A stretch of DNA of 5,892 bases from Methanomassiliicoccales archaeon PtaU1.Bin030 (GTDB lineage: Archaea > Thermoplasmatota > Thermoplasmata > Methanomassiliicoccales > Methanomassiliicoccaceae): the NCBI GenBank assembly GCA_002067635.1, contig MVRB01000197.1, positions 1-5,892 on the forward strand, written 5' to 3'. The position numbers were made by a program, and so were the translations under genes. Position 1 is the stretch's first letter; every line of letters starts with the position of its first letter. A model generated the notes under the pieces. The model did no database searches. It was not told the origin of the DNA and saw only the letters and a program-made list of their open reading frames with translations. This document shows positions 1 through 5,123 of the stretch, one piece after another.

Positions 1-29
1 TCTCCGGGTACCACCGCAATTTTGTGCAT
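1..29 (-). CDS. 5' end of a second LeuB-like (isocitrate/isopropylmalate dehydrogenase family) gene, cut by the window edge
   Basis: Reading leftward from an ATG at 29-27, the only visible codons give MHKIAVVPG followed by GA, the first two bases of an Asp or Glu codon. The complete leuB in this window starts MHKIAVIPGDGIGPE, so eight of nine residues match. The (V/I)PGDGIGPE segment is the N-terminal nucleotide-binding signature of the beta-decarboxylating dehydrogenase family (isopropylmalate, isocitrate, homoisocitrate and tartrate dehydrogenases). An SD-like GAGG lies at 40-37, seven bases before the ATG, and a TATA-like AATTATAG lies at 75-68, so the start looks genuine. Only nine residues are visible, so substrate cannot be assigned. 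It could be a leuB duplicate, an isocitrate dehydrogenase, or a methanogen AksF-like enzyme. Confidence 0.7.
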
Positions 30-67
30 GCAATTTCCTCTGAAATATGACCCTCAATGTCCAGCTC

Positions 68-75
68 CTATAATT
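68..75 (-). promoter_or_regulatory. TATA-like promoter element before the second dehydrogenase gene
   Basis: On the minus strand the sequence is AATTATAG inside an AT-richer patch (CTAGAGAATTATAGG). About 26 bp downstream would place transcription start near position 46. That gives a leader of roughly 17 nt containing the GAGG at 40-37 and then the ATG at 29. The geometry fits an archaeal promoter and suggests this gene can be transcribed separately from leuABCD. The motif is short and could be chance. Confidence 0.4.
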
Positions 76-241
76 CTCTAGTGGGCCGATCGCACCGCTC
101 GGTGGCGGTCCCGCGATATCAGGGCCCCCTTGATCACGTTTCACGTATGATCCTTCAAGCCTTACGCTGAGTGGACGGGGGTTGATACTGGGATGGCGCC
201 CTCATGAGGAAGGGCGGCTAGCTGCTCTCGTGATTCCGTCG

Positions 242-272
242 CCGGTCCATTTAGACATGGAGACCGGTTTTT
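242..272 (+). terminator. Hairpin followed by T5 on the plus strand (terminator-like)
   Basis: CCGGTCCAT (242-250), a six-base loop, then ATGG-AG-ACCGG (257-267) form a stem of nine pairs with a two-base bulge. TTTTT (268-272) follows directly. In plus-strand orientation this looks like an intrinsic terminator. No plus-strand gene precedes it here, so its target would have to be an unannotated or antisense transcript. On the leuB strand the same hairpin is preceded by A5 and has no downstream U tract. Confidence 0.3.
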
Positions 273-300
273 CGGGCGACACGTGTCATCGGCGGGCGTG

Positions 301-315
301 GGGGTCGCCGACCCC
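301..315. repeat. Perfect 15-bp GC-rich palindrome just past the leuB stop
   Basis: GGGGTCG-C-CGACCCC has two perfect 7-bp arms around one base. In RNA it would form at least a 6-bp stem with a GCC triloop, 31-45 nt downstream of the leuB stop codon (348-346). It may act as a 3' end stabiliser or processing signal for the operon mRNA. There is no U tract after it in either direction. Confidence 0.45.
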
Positions 316-345
316 ATGAGCGTTCTCGCCCCAGCTGCATGGACC

Positions 346-1458
346 TCAGAGCCTGCGGATCTCCGCGGCCACCGCGTCACCGACCTCATGGGTCTTGGCA
401 CTCCCGCCAAGGTCCTGGGTATAGATACCCTTGTCCAAGGTAGCTCGCACCGCCTTCGTCACGATGTCCCCGAGGTCCCTGCGACCAAGATTGTCCAGCA
501 TCATCTTTCCCGCCAGGATCGTGGCCAATGGATTGATCTGGTCCAAGCCCTTGTACTTCGGCGCGCTGCCGTGGACCGGCTCGAACATGGAGATGCCATG
601 GGGGTTTATGTTGCCACCAGGCGCCAGGCCCAGTCCTCCCGTCACCTCTGCAAGGAGGTCCGTGAGAATGTCACCGAACATGTTGGGAGTGGCCACTATC
701 CTGAACTTGTCCGGGTTCTTGACCAAGGCCATGGACATGGCGTCCACGAACATGAAGCCGAATCCCATGTCGGCCTGGCGGCACTTCTCCGTCCAGACGT
801 CCCTCCACATGCCGTATATGTCGCTGCAGACGTTGGCCTTGTCTATGATGGTTATGTAGTTCTCACCGACCATCTTCGTGTAGTCGATCACGAAGTCCGC
901 GAAGCGTTCGGTGTTCTTCCTGGAAAGAAGGCCCACCTGGTACGCATACTCGTCCTCGACGCTGGAGGAGGCCTTGACGTCGATGCTCATGTGGTAGAGC
1001 TGCCTGTCAATATCGAGCGTCTTCGAGCCCACCTTATCCTTGAACCTTCCACCAACTCCCACATAGAAGTCCTCGGTGTTCTCCCGGAACACATCGATGT
1101 TGAAGTCCACATCCCTCTTCAGTCTCCCGAACGGCTTCCACAGGGGGGCCGGACGGTGATTGATGTACTGGTCGAAGGTGAAGCGCAGGGCCAGGAGGAT
1201 ACCTTTCTCCAGGACTCCCGGTTTGACCCGATCGTCCCCGGTCGCGCCCAGGTATATGGAGTCGAACCTCCTAAGCCCCTCAACGTCCTCTGAGGTTAGG
1301 AGCTTGCCCGTGCTCAGATAGCGTTCCGCATCGATCTGGAACTCTTGAAAATCGAACTGGATGGAGTGGTTCTCGGCCAGTGCGTTCAAGACCTTCAATC
1401 CTTCACTGATCACCTCGGGTCCGATCCCGTCGCCCGGTATCACGGCTATTTTATGCAT
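346..1458 (-). CDS. leuB: 3-isopropylmalate dehydrogenase family enzyme (LeuB)
   Basis: 370 aa, the usual family length. The family oxidises and decarboxylates (2R,3S)-3-isopropylmalate to 2-oxoisocaproate in the cytoplasm with NAD(P)+ and a divalent metal. Visible motifs are GDGIGPE (9-15), LRFTFDQYINHRP with substrate-type arginines R92 and R102 (91-103), RENTED (125-130), the catalytic-type lysine in IIDKANV (K207), the metal-binding aspartates in FVDAMSM (D239) and FGDILTD (D263, D267), and the cofactor loop HGSAPKY (296-302). The ATG at 1458 is chosen because the family N terminus begins exactly there and GGAGG lies seven bases upstream (1470-1466). Its first 13 bases overlap the end of leuD. 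The loop has Lys-Tyr where classical NAD-dependent LeuB has Asp-Ile, so cofactor preference may differ. Operon context favours LeuB over isocitrate dehydrogenase. A broader role on methylmalate is possible. Confidence 0.88.
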   Translation of the reverse strand: MHKIAVIPGDGIGPEVISEGLKVLNALAENHSIQFDFQEFQIDAERYLSTGKLLTSEDVEGLRRFDSIYLGATGDDRVKPGVLEKGILLALRFTFDQYINHRPAPLWKPFGRLKRDVDFNIDVFRENTEDFYVGVGGRFKDKVGSKTLDIDRQLYHMSIDVKASSSVEDEYAYQVGLLSRKNTERFADFVIDYTKMVGENYITIIDKANVCSDIYGMWRDVWTEKCRQADMGFGFMFVDAMSMALVKNPDKFRIVATPNMFGDILTDLLAEVTGGLGLAPGGNINPHGISMFEPVHGSAPKYKGLDQINPLATILAGKMMLDNLGRRDLGDIVTKAVRATLDKGIYTQDLGGSAKTHEVGDAVAAEIRRL

Positions 1459-1940
1459 CTCTTCTCCTCCCTTATCTTGGCCATCAGCCCCCCTCTCTCC
1501 ATCAGGTCCTTGATGAACGGAGGGAACGGGGCGAAGCGCCACTCCATCCCTTTGGTCTCATTCACGATCCTACCGTTCTGAACATCGATAGCGAGTATAT
1601 CTCCCTCATCGGCCTCCATCTTGCACTCTATCGGCAGCATACCTACGTTGATGGAGTTACGATAGAATATTCGAGCAAAGGATTCTGCGACCACGCAGGT
1701 GATCCCTGCCTGTTTGATGGCACGGGGCGCATGCTCCCTCGAGGACCCGCAGCCAAAGTTCTTGCCGGCCACGATGATGTCTCCCTTGCTCACGCTCTTG
1801 GACATCTCCGGACGGACCCTCTCGAACAGGAAATCGCCCAGGCAGTTGTTGTTCTGGCTGATGAGCCTTTCCGCGGGTATGATCTGGTCGGTGTCCACAT
1901 GGTCATGGAAGCGCCATACCTTGCCCCTGATCTCGTTCAA
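1446..1940 (-). CDS. leuD: 3-isopropylmalate dehydratase, small subunit
   Basis: 164 aa, typical of stand-alone archaeal/bacterial-type LeuD. It pairs with LeuC to isomerise 2-isopropylmalate to 3-isopropylmalate. Visible are DTDQIIP (16-22), the active-site signature GKNFGCGSSREHAP (59-72) and FARIFYRN (88-95). The start is a TTG at 1940-1938. A full SD (GGAGGCGAT, 1952-1944) sits seven bases upstream of it, and the conserved N-terminal beta strand (GKVWRF) follows within a few residues. The frame stays open upstream to about 2303, but that extension is out-of-frame leuC sequence. The TTG overlaps the leuC stop as TTGA, which suggests translational coupling. Residues 25-28, at the loop that in archaeal enzymes separates isopropylmalate from homoaconitate substrates, read RLIS. 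This is not a motif I recognise, so substrate range is less certain than family. Confidence 0.9.
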   Translation of the reverse strand: MNEIRGKVWRFHDHVDTDQIIPAERLISQNNNCLGDFLFERVRPEMSKSVSKGDIIVAGKNFGCGSSREHAPRAIKQAGITCVVAESFARIFYRNSINVGMLPIECKMEADEGDILAIDVQNGRIVNETKGMEWRFAPFPPFIKDLMERGGLMAKIREEKRCIK

Positions 1941-3193
1941 AGTATCGCCTCCGGTGCCACGATCCTTCCGGCCACCGCGCTCGCCGCCACCACCGCTGGC
2001 CCGGCGAGGTACACCTCTGAATCCTTGTGCCCCATGCGGCCGATGAAGTTGCGGTTGGTGGACGACACACACCTCTCTCCTTTGGCGAGAACTCCCATAT
2101 GCCCTCCCAGGCAGGCCGCGCAGGTGGGTCCGGAGACGAAGGCCCCCGACCGCACGAACTCGGCCAGCAGACCTTCCTCCATGGCCTGCTGGTACACCTG
2201 CGTCGAGGCAGGGACGACCACCATGCGCACGTCCCGATGCACCTTCTTGCCCTTCATGATCCGGGCAGCAGTGCGGAGGTCCTCGATGCGTCCATTGGTG
2301 CACGAGCCCAGGAATGCCTGGTCGATGACCACGTCAACCTCTGCGGCCGGCTTGCCGTTGCTGGGAAGATGGGGGAGGGCGACCATGTAATCGAGATCGC
2401 CTAGATCATATTCCAGCGTTCGGCCGTACACCGCCCCAGGATCAGGCGCCACTGGTGTATACTCGCCTCGGACCCGACCCTGAATGTAGGAGACGGTATT
2501 CTCATCGCACGGGAAGATACCCGCTTTTCCCCCGGCCTCGATGGCCATGTTGCTCACCGTGAGGCGGTCGGAGACAGGGACGTTGGCCACTCCGGCGCCG
2601 GAGAACTCGAAGGCCTTGTAGTTCGCTCCGTCTACGCCGATGTCGGTGATGATCTTGATTATCAGGTCCTTGCCTGACACGAGGCCGCGGAAATTCCCGC
2701 CTAGGCGGACGTCGATGGCCTCAGGCACCTTGAACCACAGGCGGCCCTCGGCGAAGACGGCGGCCGCCTCGGTGCTGCCGATGCCTGTGGAGAAGGCGTT
2801 GATGCCCCCGTAGGTGCAGGTGTGCGAGTCGGCCCCCACGATGAGCCGGCCTGGTGCGGCGAACCCCTCGTCCACCATGACCTGGTGGCACACCCCGCCC
2901 CTGCCGACCTCGAAGTAGTGGGGAAGGGAGTACTTCTGGACGAAGCGTCTCATCTCCGCGGCCTGCTCGGCGGAGGCGACGTCCTTGTTGGGAACGAAAT
3001 GATCGGGTATGAGCACGATCTTGTCCTTCTTCGGCTCGCATTCCAGGGTCTCGAATTCCTGGAACGCCAGTGGGGCCGTCACGTCGTTGGCCATTACGTA
3101 GTCAATCTCCGCCTCTACGATCTGGCCTGCATGGGCCTCCACCCCGGAGTGGGCGGACATTATCTTTTCGGATATGGTCTTTGATCCTGACAT
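1937..3193 (-). CDS. leuC: 3-isopropylmalate dehydratase, large subunit
   Basis: 418 aa, the normal size of the archaeal-type LeuC/HacA large subunit of the aconitase superfamily. It carries the [4Fe-4S] cluster that dehydrates and rehydrates 2-isopropylmalate. Cluster ligands are visible as C298 in GSCTNGR and C358/C361 in GPTCAAC. Other family signatures are IPDHFVP (62-68), GADSHTCTYGG (120-130), STGIGSTEAA (135-144) and SSTNRNFIGRMG (377-388). The start at 3193 gives the expected MSGSKTISEKIMSAHSG N terminus and has AGGAG at 3205-3201, seven bases upstream. It starts 12 nt after leuA ends and its stop TGA overlaps the leuD start. LeuC-type proteins can be isopropylmalate, citramalate or homoaconitate enzymes. 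The operon argues for isopropylmalate, possibly also citramalate. Confidence 0.93.
   Translation of the reverse strand: MSGSKTISEKIMSAHSGVEAHAGQIVEAEIDYVMANDVTAPLAFQEFETLECEPKKDKIVLIPDHFVPNKDVASAEQAAEMRRFVQKYSLPHYFEVGRGGVCHQVMVDEGFAAPGRLIVGADSHTCTYGGINAFSTGIGSTEAAAVFAEGRLWFKVPEAIDVRLGGNFRGLVSGKDLIIKIITDIGVDGANYKAFEFSGAGVANVPVSDRLTVSNMAIEAGGKAGIFPCDENTVSYIQGRVRGEYTPVAPDPGAVYGRTLEYDLGDLDYMVALPHLPSNGKPAAEVDVVIDQAFLGSCTNGRIEDLRTAARIMKGKKVHRDVRMVVVPASTQVYQQAMEEGLLAEFVRSGAFVSGPTCAACLGGHMGVLAKGERCVSSTNRNFIGRMGHKDSEVYLAGPAVVAASAVAGRIVAPEAIL
1944..1952 (-). promoter_or_regulatory. Strong SD that fixes the TTG start of leuD
   Basis: The minus-strand sequence GGAGGCGAT matches the complement of the archaeal 16S 3' end (GGAGGTGAT) at eight of nine bases. 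GGAGG (1952-1948) is separated by seven bases from TTG (1940). It lies inside the last codons of leuC and supports a non-ATG start over any upstream alternative. Confidence 0.7.
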
Positions 3194-3205
3194 GCGAATT
3201 CTCCT

Positions 3206-4792
3206 TCAACGGCTGAACAGGCGGTCCAGAGCCTCCATCGTCGAGTCCACGCTGGTCTGCACGATGTCCGTACCCACGGCCTTGCCGATGGACATGGTCT
3301 TCTTCCCGCCGTTCCTTGCCACCCTGACGGTCACCTCGCAGAGGGAATCGCTTCCCCCGGTGATGGCGCTGAGGCGATATTCCTCTAGGGATATGTCATT
3401 ACCCATTACCGCCTTGATGGCGTTGATGGCCGCGTCCACAGGCCCGATGCCGATGGCGGTGCCAGTCTTCTTTTCCCCGCGGACATCGATGGACACCACC
3501 GCCGTGGGCGTGGTGTTCATCCCGGTGAACACCGCGAACTCCTTGAGCTTGACATGGTTGACCTCCCTCTTGCCCACGATATGCGAGGCCAGCGCCACCA
3601 GCTCGGCATCGTCGACTTCCTTGCCCCCATCGGCGAGCTTCTTCACCTTCTCCACTATCTGGGCGACCTGCTCGTCGCTTATCTCCATGCCATACTCGCG
3701 GAGCTTCTCCTTCACGGAGTGGGCGCCGGTGTGCTTCCCGATGACGATGCTCCTCTGCACCCCCACCATCTCTGGCCCGAAGGCTTCGTAGGTGGAAGGA
3801 TCGCCCAGGACCCCGTGGACGTGTATCCCAGACTCATGGGCGAAGGCGTTGTTGCCGATGATGGCTTTGTTGCCCGGGATGGCATAACCGGTGAGGCGGC
3901 TGACAAGCTTGGAGGTGGGGCCGATCTTGCGGGTGTCGATGGACATCTCCGTACCGTAGAAGGCCATCAGCGCGAGGACCGCCTCCTCCAGGGCGGCGTT
4001 CCCCGCCCTCTCTCCCAGGCCGTTCACCGTTACATGCATCTGCTGCGCACCCTGCCGGACTGCAGCGATGGAGTTAGCTACGGCCAGGCCGAAATCGTCG
4101 TGGCAGTGCACAGATATGGGGACCTTGGTCACGGTCATGAGCTCCTTTATCAGGTACTCCATGGCCGAAGGCGATATCGTACCTACGGTGTCCGGTACGT
4201 TGATCTTGTCCACTCCCGCCTCCTGAACGGCCACGTGCATCTCCTTTAGGAATTCCAAGTCGGTCCGGGTGGCATCCTCGCACGAGAACTCCACCGTGAG
4301 GCCTCGTGATTTGGCGTACTCGATCGACCCCACCGCTCGCGCCATCACCTCGGGACGGGTCATCTTCAGCTTGTGCTTGAGGTGTATGTCTGATGTGGCG
4401 ATGAACGTGTGGACGTAGTCCAGGCCACAGTCCGCGGCCACGTCGATGTCCCGCTTCACGCATCTCGCCAGTCCGCATATGCGCGACCGCAGTCCGAGCT
4501 TGGCGATCTTCCCTACGGCCTCCTGCTCTCCTACCGAGGCCGCGGGGAAACCAGCCTCGATCACATCTACCCCCAGCTCGTCCAGGGCCTGCGCTATGAC
4601 TATCTTGTCCTCTGCCGAGAGCGCTATGCCAGGGGTCTGCTCTCCATCGCGGAGGGTGGTGTCGAACACCATTACCCTCGACGGCAGGGTATCGACCTTG
4701 ACCATATCGTTGAACTGGCTGGTGTACACTCTCTTTCGGTCCAGCGGGGGACGGAGGGCTCTAGTTTGGACTGCAGCACTTTGGTCGACCAT
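3206..4792 (-). CDS. leuA: 2-isopropylmalate synthase (LeuA/CimA family)
   Basis: 528 aa from the ATG at 4792. It condenses acetyl-CoA with 2-oxoisovalerate, the committed step of leucine synthesis. The catalytic TIM barrel shows FDTTLRDGEQTPG (43-55, with R48 and metal ligand D49), EAGFPAAS (79-86), the HCHDD metal-binding motif (H229, H231), NGLGERAGN (257-265, N265 likely metal ligand) and HESGIHVHG (319-327). A C-terminal region of roughly 120 residues matches the position of the LeuA allosteric domain, where leucine feedback inhibition acts in this family. The ATG at 4792 is preferred because GAGG (4804-4801) lies eight bases upstream. A TTG at 4825 would add 11 residues but has no SD. 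About 40 residues precede the barrel, a modest extension. First gene of leuACDB. Citramalate synthase is the main alternative. AksA-type homocitrate synthase is less likely because those lack the C-terminal domain. Confidence 0.9.
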   Translation of the reverse strand: MVDQSAAVQTRALRPPLDRKRVYTSQFNDMVKVDTLPSRVMVFDTTLRDGEQTPGIALSAEDKIVIAQALDELGVDVIEAGFPAASVGEQEAVGKIAKLGLRSRICGLARCVKRDIDVAADCGLDYVHTFIATSDIHLKHKLKMTRPEVMARAVGSIEYAKSRGLTVEFSCEDATRTDLEFLKEMHVAVQEAGVDKINVPDTVGTISPSAMEYLIKELMTVTKVPISVHCHDDFGLAVANSIAAVRQGAQQMHVTVNGLGERAGNAALEEAVLALMAFYGTEMSIDTRKIGPTSKLVSRLTGYAIPGNKAIIGNNAFAHESGIHVHGVLGDPSTYEAFGPEMVGVQRSIVIGKHTGAHSVKEKLREYGMEISDEQVAQIVEKVKKLADGGKEVDDAELVALASHIVGKREVNHVKLKEFAVFTGMNTTPTAVVSIDVRGEKKTGTAIGIGPVDAAINAIKAVMGNDISLEEYRLSAITGGSDSLCEVTVRVARNGGKKTMSIGKAVGTDIVQTSVDSTMEALDRLFSR

Positions 4793-4800
4793 AGTAATCG

Positions 4801-4804
4801 CCTC
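4801..4804 (-). promoter_or_regulatory. SD that sets the leuA start
   Basis: GAGG (extended GAGGCGAT, close to the anti-SD complement GAGGTGAT) ends eight bases before the ATG at 4792. It selects this start over the in-frame TTG at 4825. It also lies just downstream of the possible GTTGC/GCAAC stem (4831-4827 with 4811-4807), so its accessibility could depend on leader folding. Confidence 0.65.
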
Positions 4805-4830
4805 AGGTTGCCCAGGATTCAGCAATGCAA

Positions 4831-4878
4831 CTAGTACTCACGCAAAATCAATGCCAGTTTGGTGGCGATGATGCACAT
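4831..4878 (-). CDS. Putative leader peptide upstream of leuA (15 aa, Leu/Ile-rich)
   Basis: An ATG at 4878-4876 opens a 15-codon frame, MCIIATKLALILREY, ending in TAG at 4833-4831. Six of fifteen codons are branched-chain: Ile at 3, 4 and 11, Leu at 8, 10 and 12. A GAGG at 4891-4888 sits nine bases before the ATG. The frame lies wholly inside the predicted leuA leader, which begins near 4900, and stops 38 bases before the leuA ATG. Position, SD and codon content all resemble the leader peptides of amino-acid biosynthetic operons controlled by translation-coupled attenuation or by upstream-ORF coupling. I recognise no homolog. A chance small ORF cannot be excluded. Confidence 0.4.
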   Translation of the reverse strand: MCIIATKLALILREY

Positions 4879-4892
4879 TGCTTCGGGCCTCG

Positions 4893-4905
4893 TAATTGGC
4901 AATTA
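4893..4905. promoter_or_regulatory. Perfect 13-bp palindrome at the predicted leuA transcription start (operator candidate)
   Basis: TAATTG-G-CAATTA has perfect 6-bp arms around one base. It is centred about 27 bp downstream of the centre of the TATA element at 4929-4923, so it covers the expected start site of the leuA mRNA. A repressor bound here would block initiation. AT-rich dyads of this kind are common for Lrp/AsnC and small HTH regulators in archaea, though the regulator cannot be named from sequence. Confidence 0.5.
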
Positions 4906-4922
4906 TCGGAACCCCATATCGG

Positions 4923-4934
4923 TATATAATCTTT
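4923..4934 (-). promoter_or_regulatory. leuA operon promoter (TATA box with purine-rich BRE-like flank)
   Basis: On the minus strand AAAGATTATATA (4934-4923) combines a purine-rich BRE-like segment with a TTATATA box. Transcription would begin near 4900, giving a leader of about 108 nt before the leuA ATG. That leader contains the upstream ORF with its GAGG. This is the best TATA match in the 331-bp divergent region and is correctly placed for leuACDB. Confidence 0.6.
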
Positions 4935-5016
4935 AGTTTCTCTAATGAATGGAGACAGGGAGAAGGAATTCGGCCTTTGTGACATTTCTGAACGGTCCCG
5001 TAGATCGCCCTTCTGA

Positions 5017-5043
5017 GAACCGATGGTGTGGGCGCATCGGTTC
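5017..5043. repeat. Perfect inverted repeat with 9-bp arms between the divergent promoters
   Basis: GAACCGATG (5017-5025) is followed by a nine-base spacer and its exact reverse complement CATCGGTTC (5035-5043). The dyad lies about 45 bp upstream of the radical SAM TATA-like element and about 85 bp upstream of the leuA TATA box. It is too far from either for simple occlusion but well placed for an upstream regulator site. It could alternatively be a hairpin in an unannotated transcript. Confidence 0.55.
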
Positions 5044-5081
5044 ACAGTGCCGTCCTATAGCGGGCCAGTAGGCGATGGTAT

Positions 5082-5105
5082 TGTCTGAATTATTAATAAC
5101 AGACA
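5082..5105 (+). promoter_or_regulatory. TATA-like promoter of the radical SAM gene enclosed by an inverted repeat
   Basis: TATTAATAA (5091-5099) lies about 28 bp before the ATG at 5124, so transcription would start almost at the start codon and the mRNA would be leaderless or nearly so. This agrees with the lack of a clear SD before that ATG. The TATA element sits exactly inside TGTCTG (5082-5087) and CAGACA (5100-5105), a perfect dyad with a 12-base spacer. A dimeric regulator bound there would compete with TBP. Confidence 0.5.
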
Positions 5106-5123
5106 GATGCCTTGGATCATTGA

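Larger units (their letters stand above)
30..345. other. Intergenic region between leuB and the second dehydrogenase gene, rich in inverted repeats
   Basis: This 316-bp stretch lies between the leuB stop and the next start. I see no credible protein gene: an open frame of about 82 codons on the minus strand (410-162) overlaps the end of leuB, has low-complexity Arg/Pro/Ser-rich content and no recognisable motif. Several inverted repeats are present: 301-315, 242-267, 132-152 (GATCACG then ACG-TA-TGATC) and 89-117 (ATCGC/GCGAT enclosing CACCG-CT-CGGTG). No U-rich archaeal terminator follows leuB on its own strand, so read-through into the downstream gene is possible. Confidence 0.5.
4793..5123. 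other. Divergent regulatory region between leuA and the radical SAM gene
   Basis: This 331-bp region contains no convincing conventional gene. It holds the leuA leader with its upstream ORF, the leuA TATA box (4934-4923), a palindrome at the leuA start site (4893-4905), a 27-bp inverted repeat (5017-5043), and a TATA-like element framed by an inverted repeat before the radical SAM gene (5082-5105). Small open frames here, such as minus-strand frames of 65 and 71 codons and a 23-codon plus-strand frame at 4945, lack motifs and overlap these elements. I treat them as chance. Confidence 0.6.

Noticed and set aside
16..36. Direct repeat GCAATTT at 16-22 and 30-36, with palindrome TGCATGCA between
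   Set aside because: The first copy is coding sequence of the LeuB-like N terminus, and the repeats are only seven bases long. This is easily coincidental.
162..410. Minus-strand 82-codon frame downstream of and overlapping leuB
   Set aside because: It overlaps the leuB 3' end in another frame, has low-complexity Arg/Pro/Ser content and shows no motif.
283..1293. Long plus-strand open frame of 336 codons opposite leuB
   Set aside because: It is antisense to leuB, whose protein shows all family motifs. The plus-strand translation is His/Val/Asp-rich with no recognisable domain, as expected from a shadow frame.
3206..4792. leuA as AksA-type homocitrate synthase for coenzyme B synthesis
   Set aside because: The protein has a C-terminal regulatory domain region that AksA lacks, and it heads a leuC-leuD-leuB operon. 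The EAGFP motif alone does not decide between families.
4793..4825. Longer leuA starting at TTG 4825 (11 extra residues)
   Set aside because: No SD precedes that TTG, while the ATG at 4792 has GAGG at eight bases. The extra residues are not part of the conserved family.
4945..5016. 23-codon plus-strand ORF (ATG at 4945)
   Set aside because: No SD, no motif and an unfavourable position relative to any plus-strand TATA element. It is likely chance.
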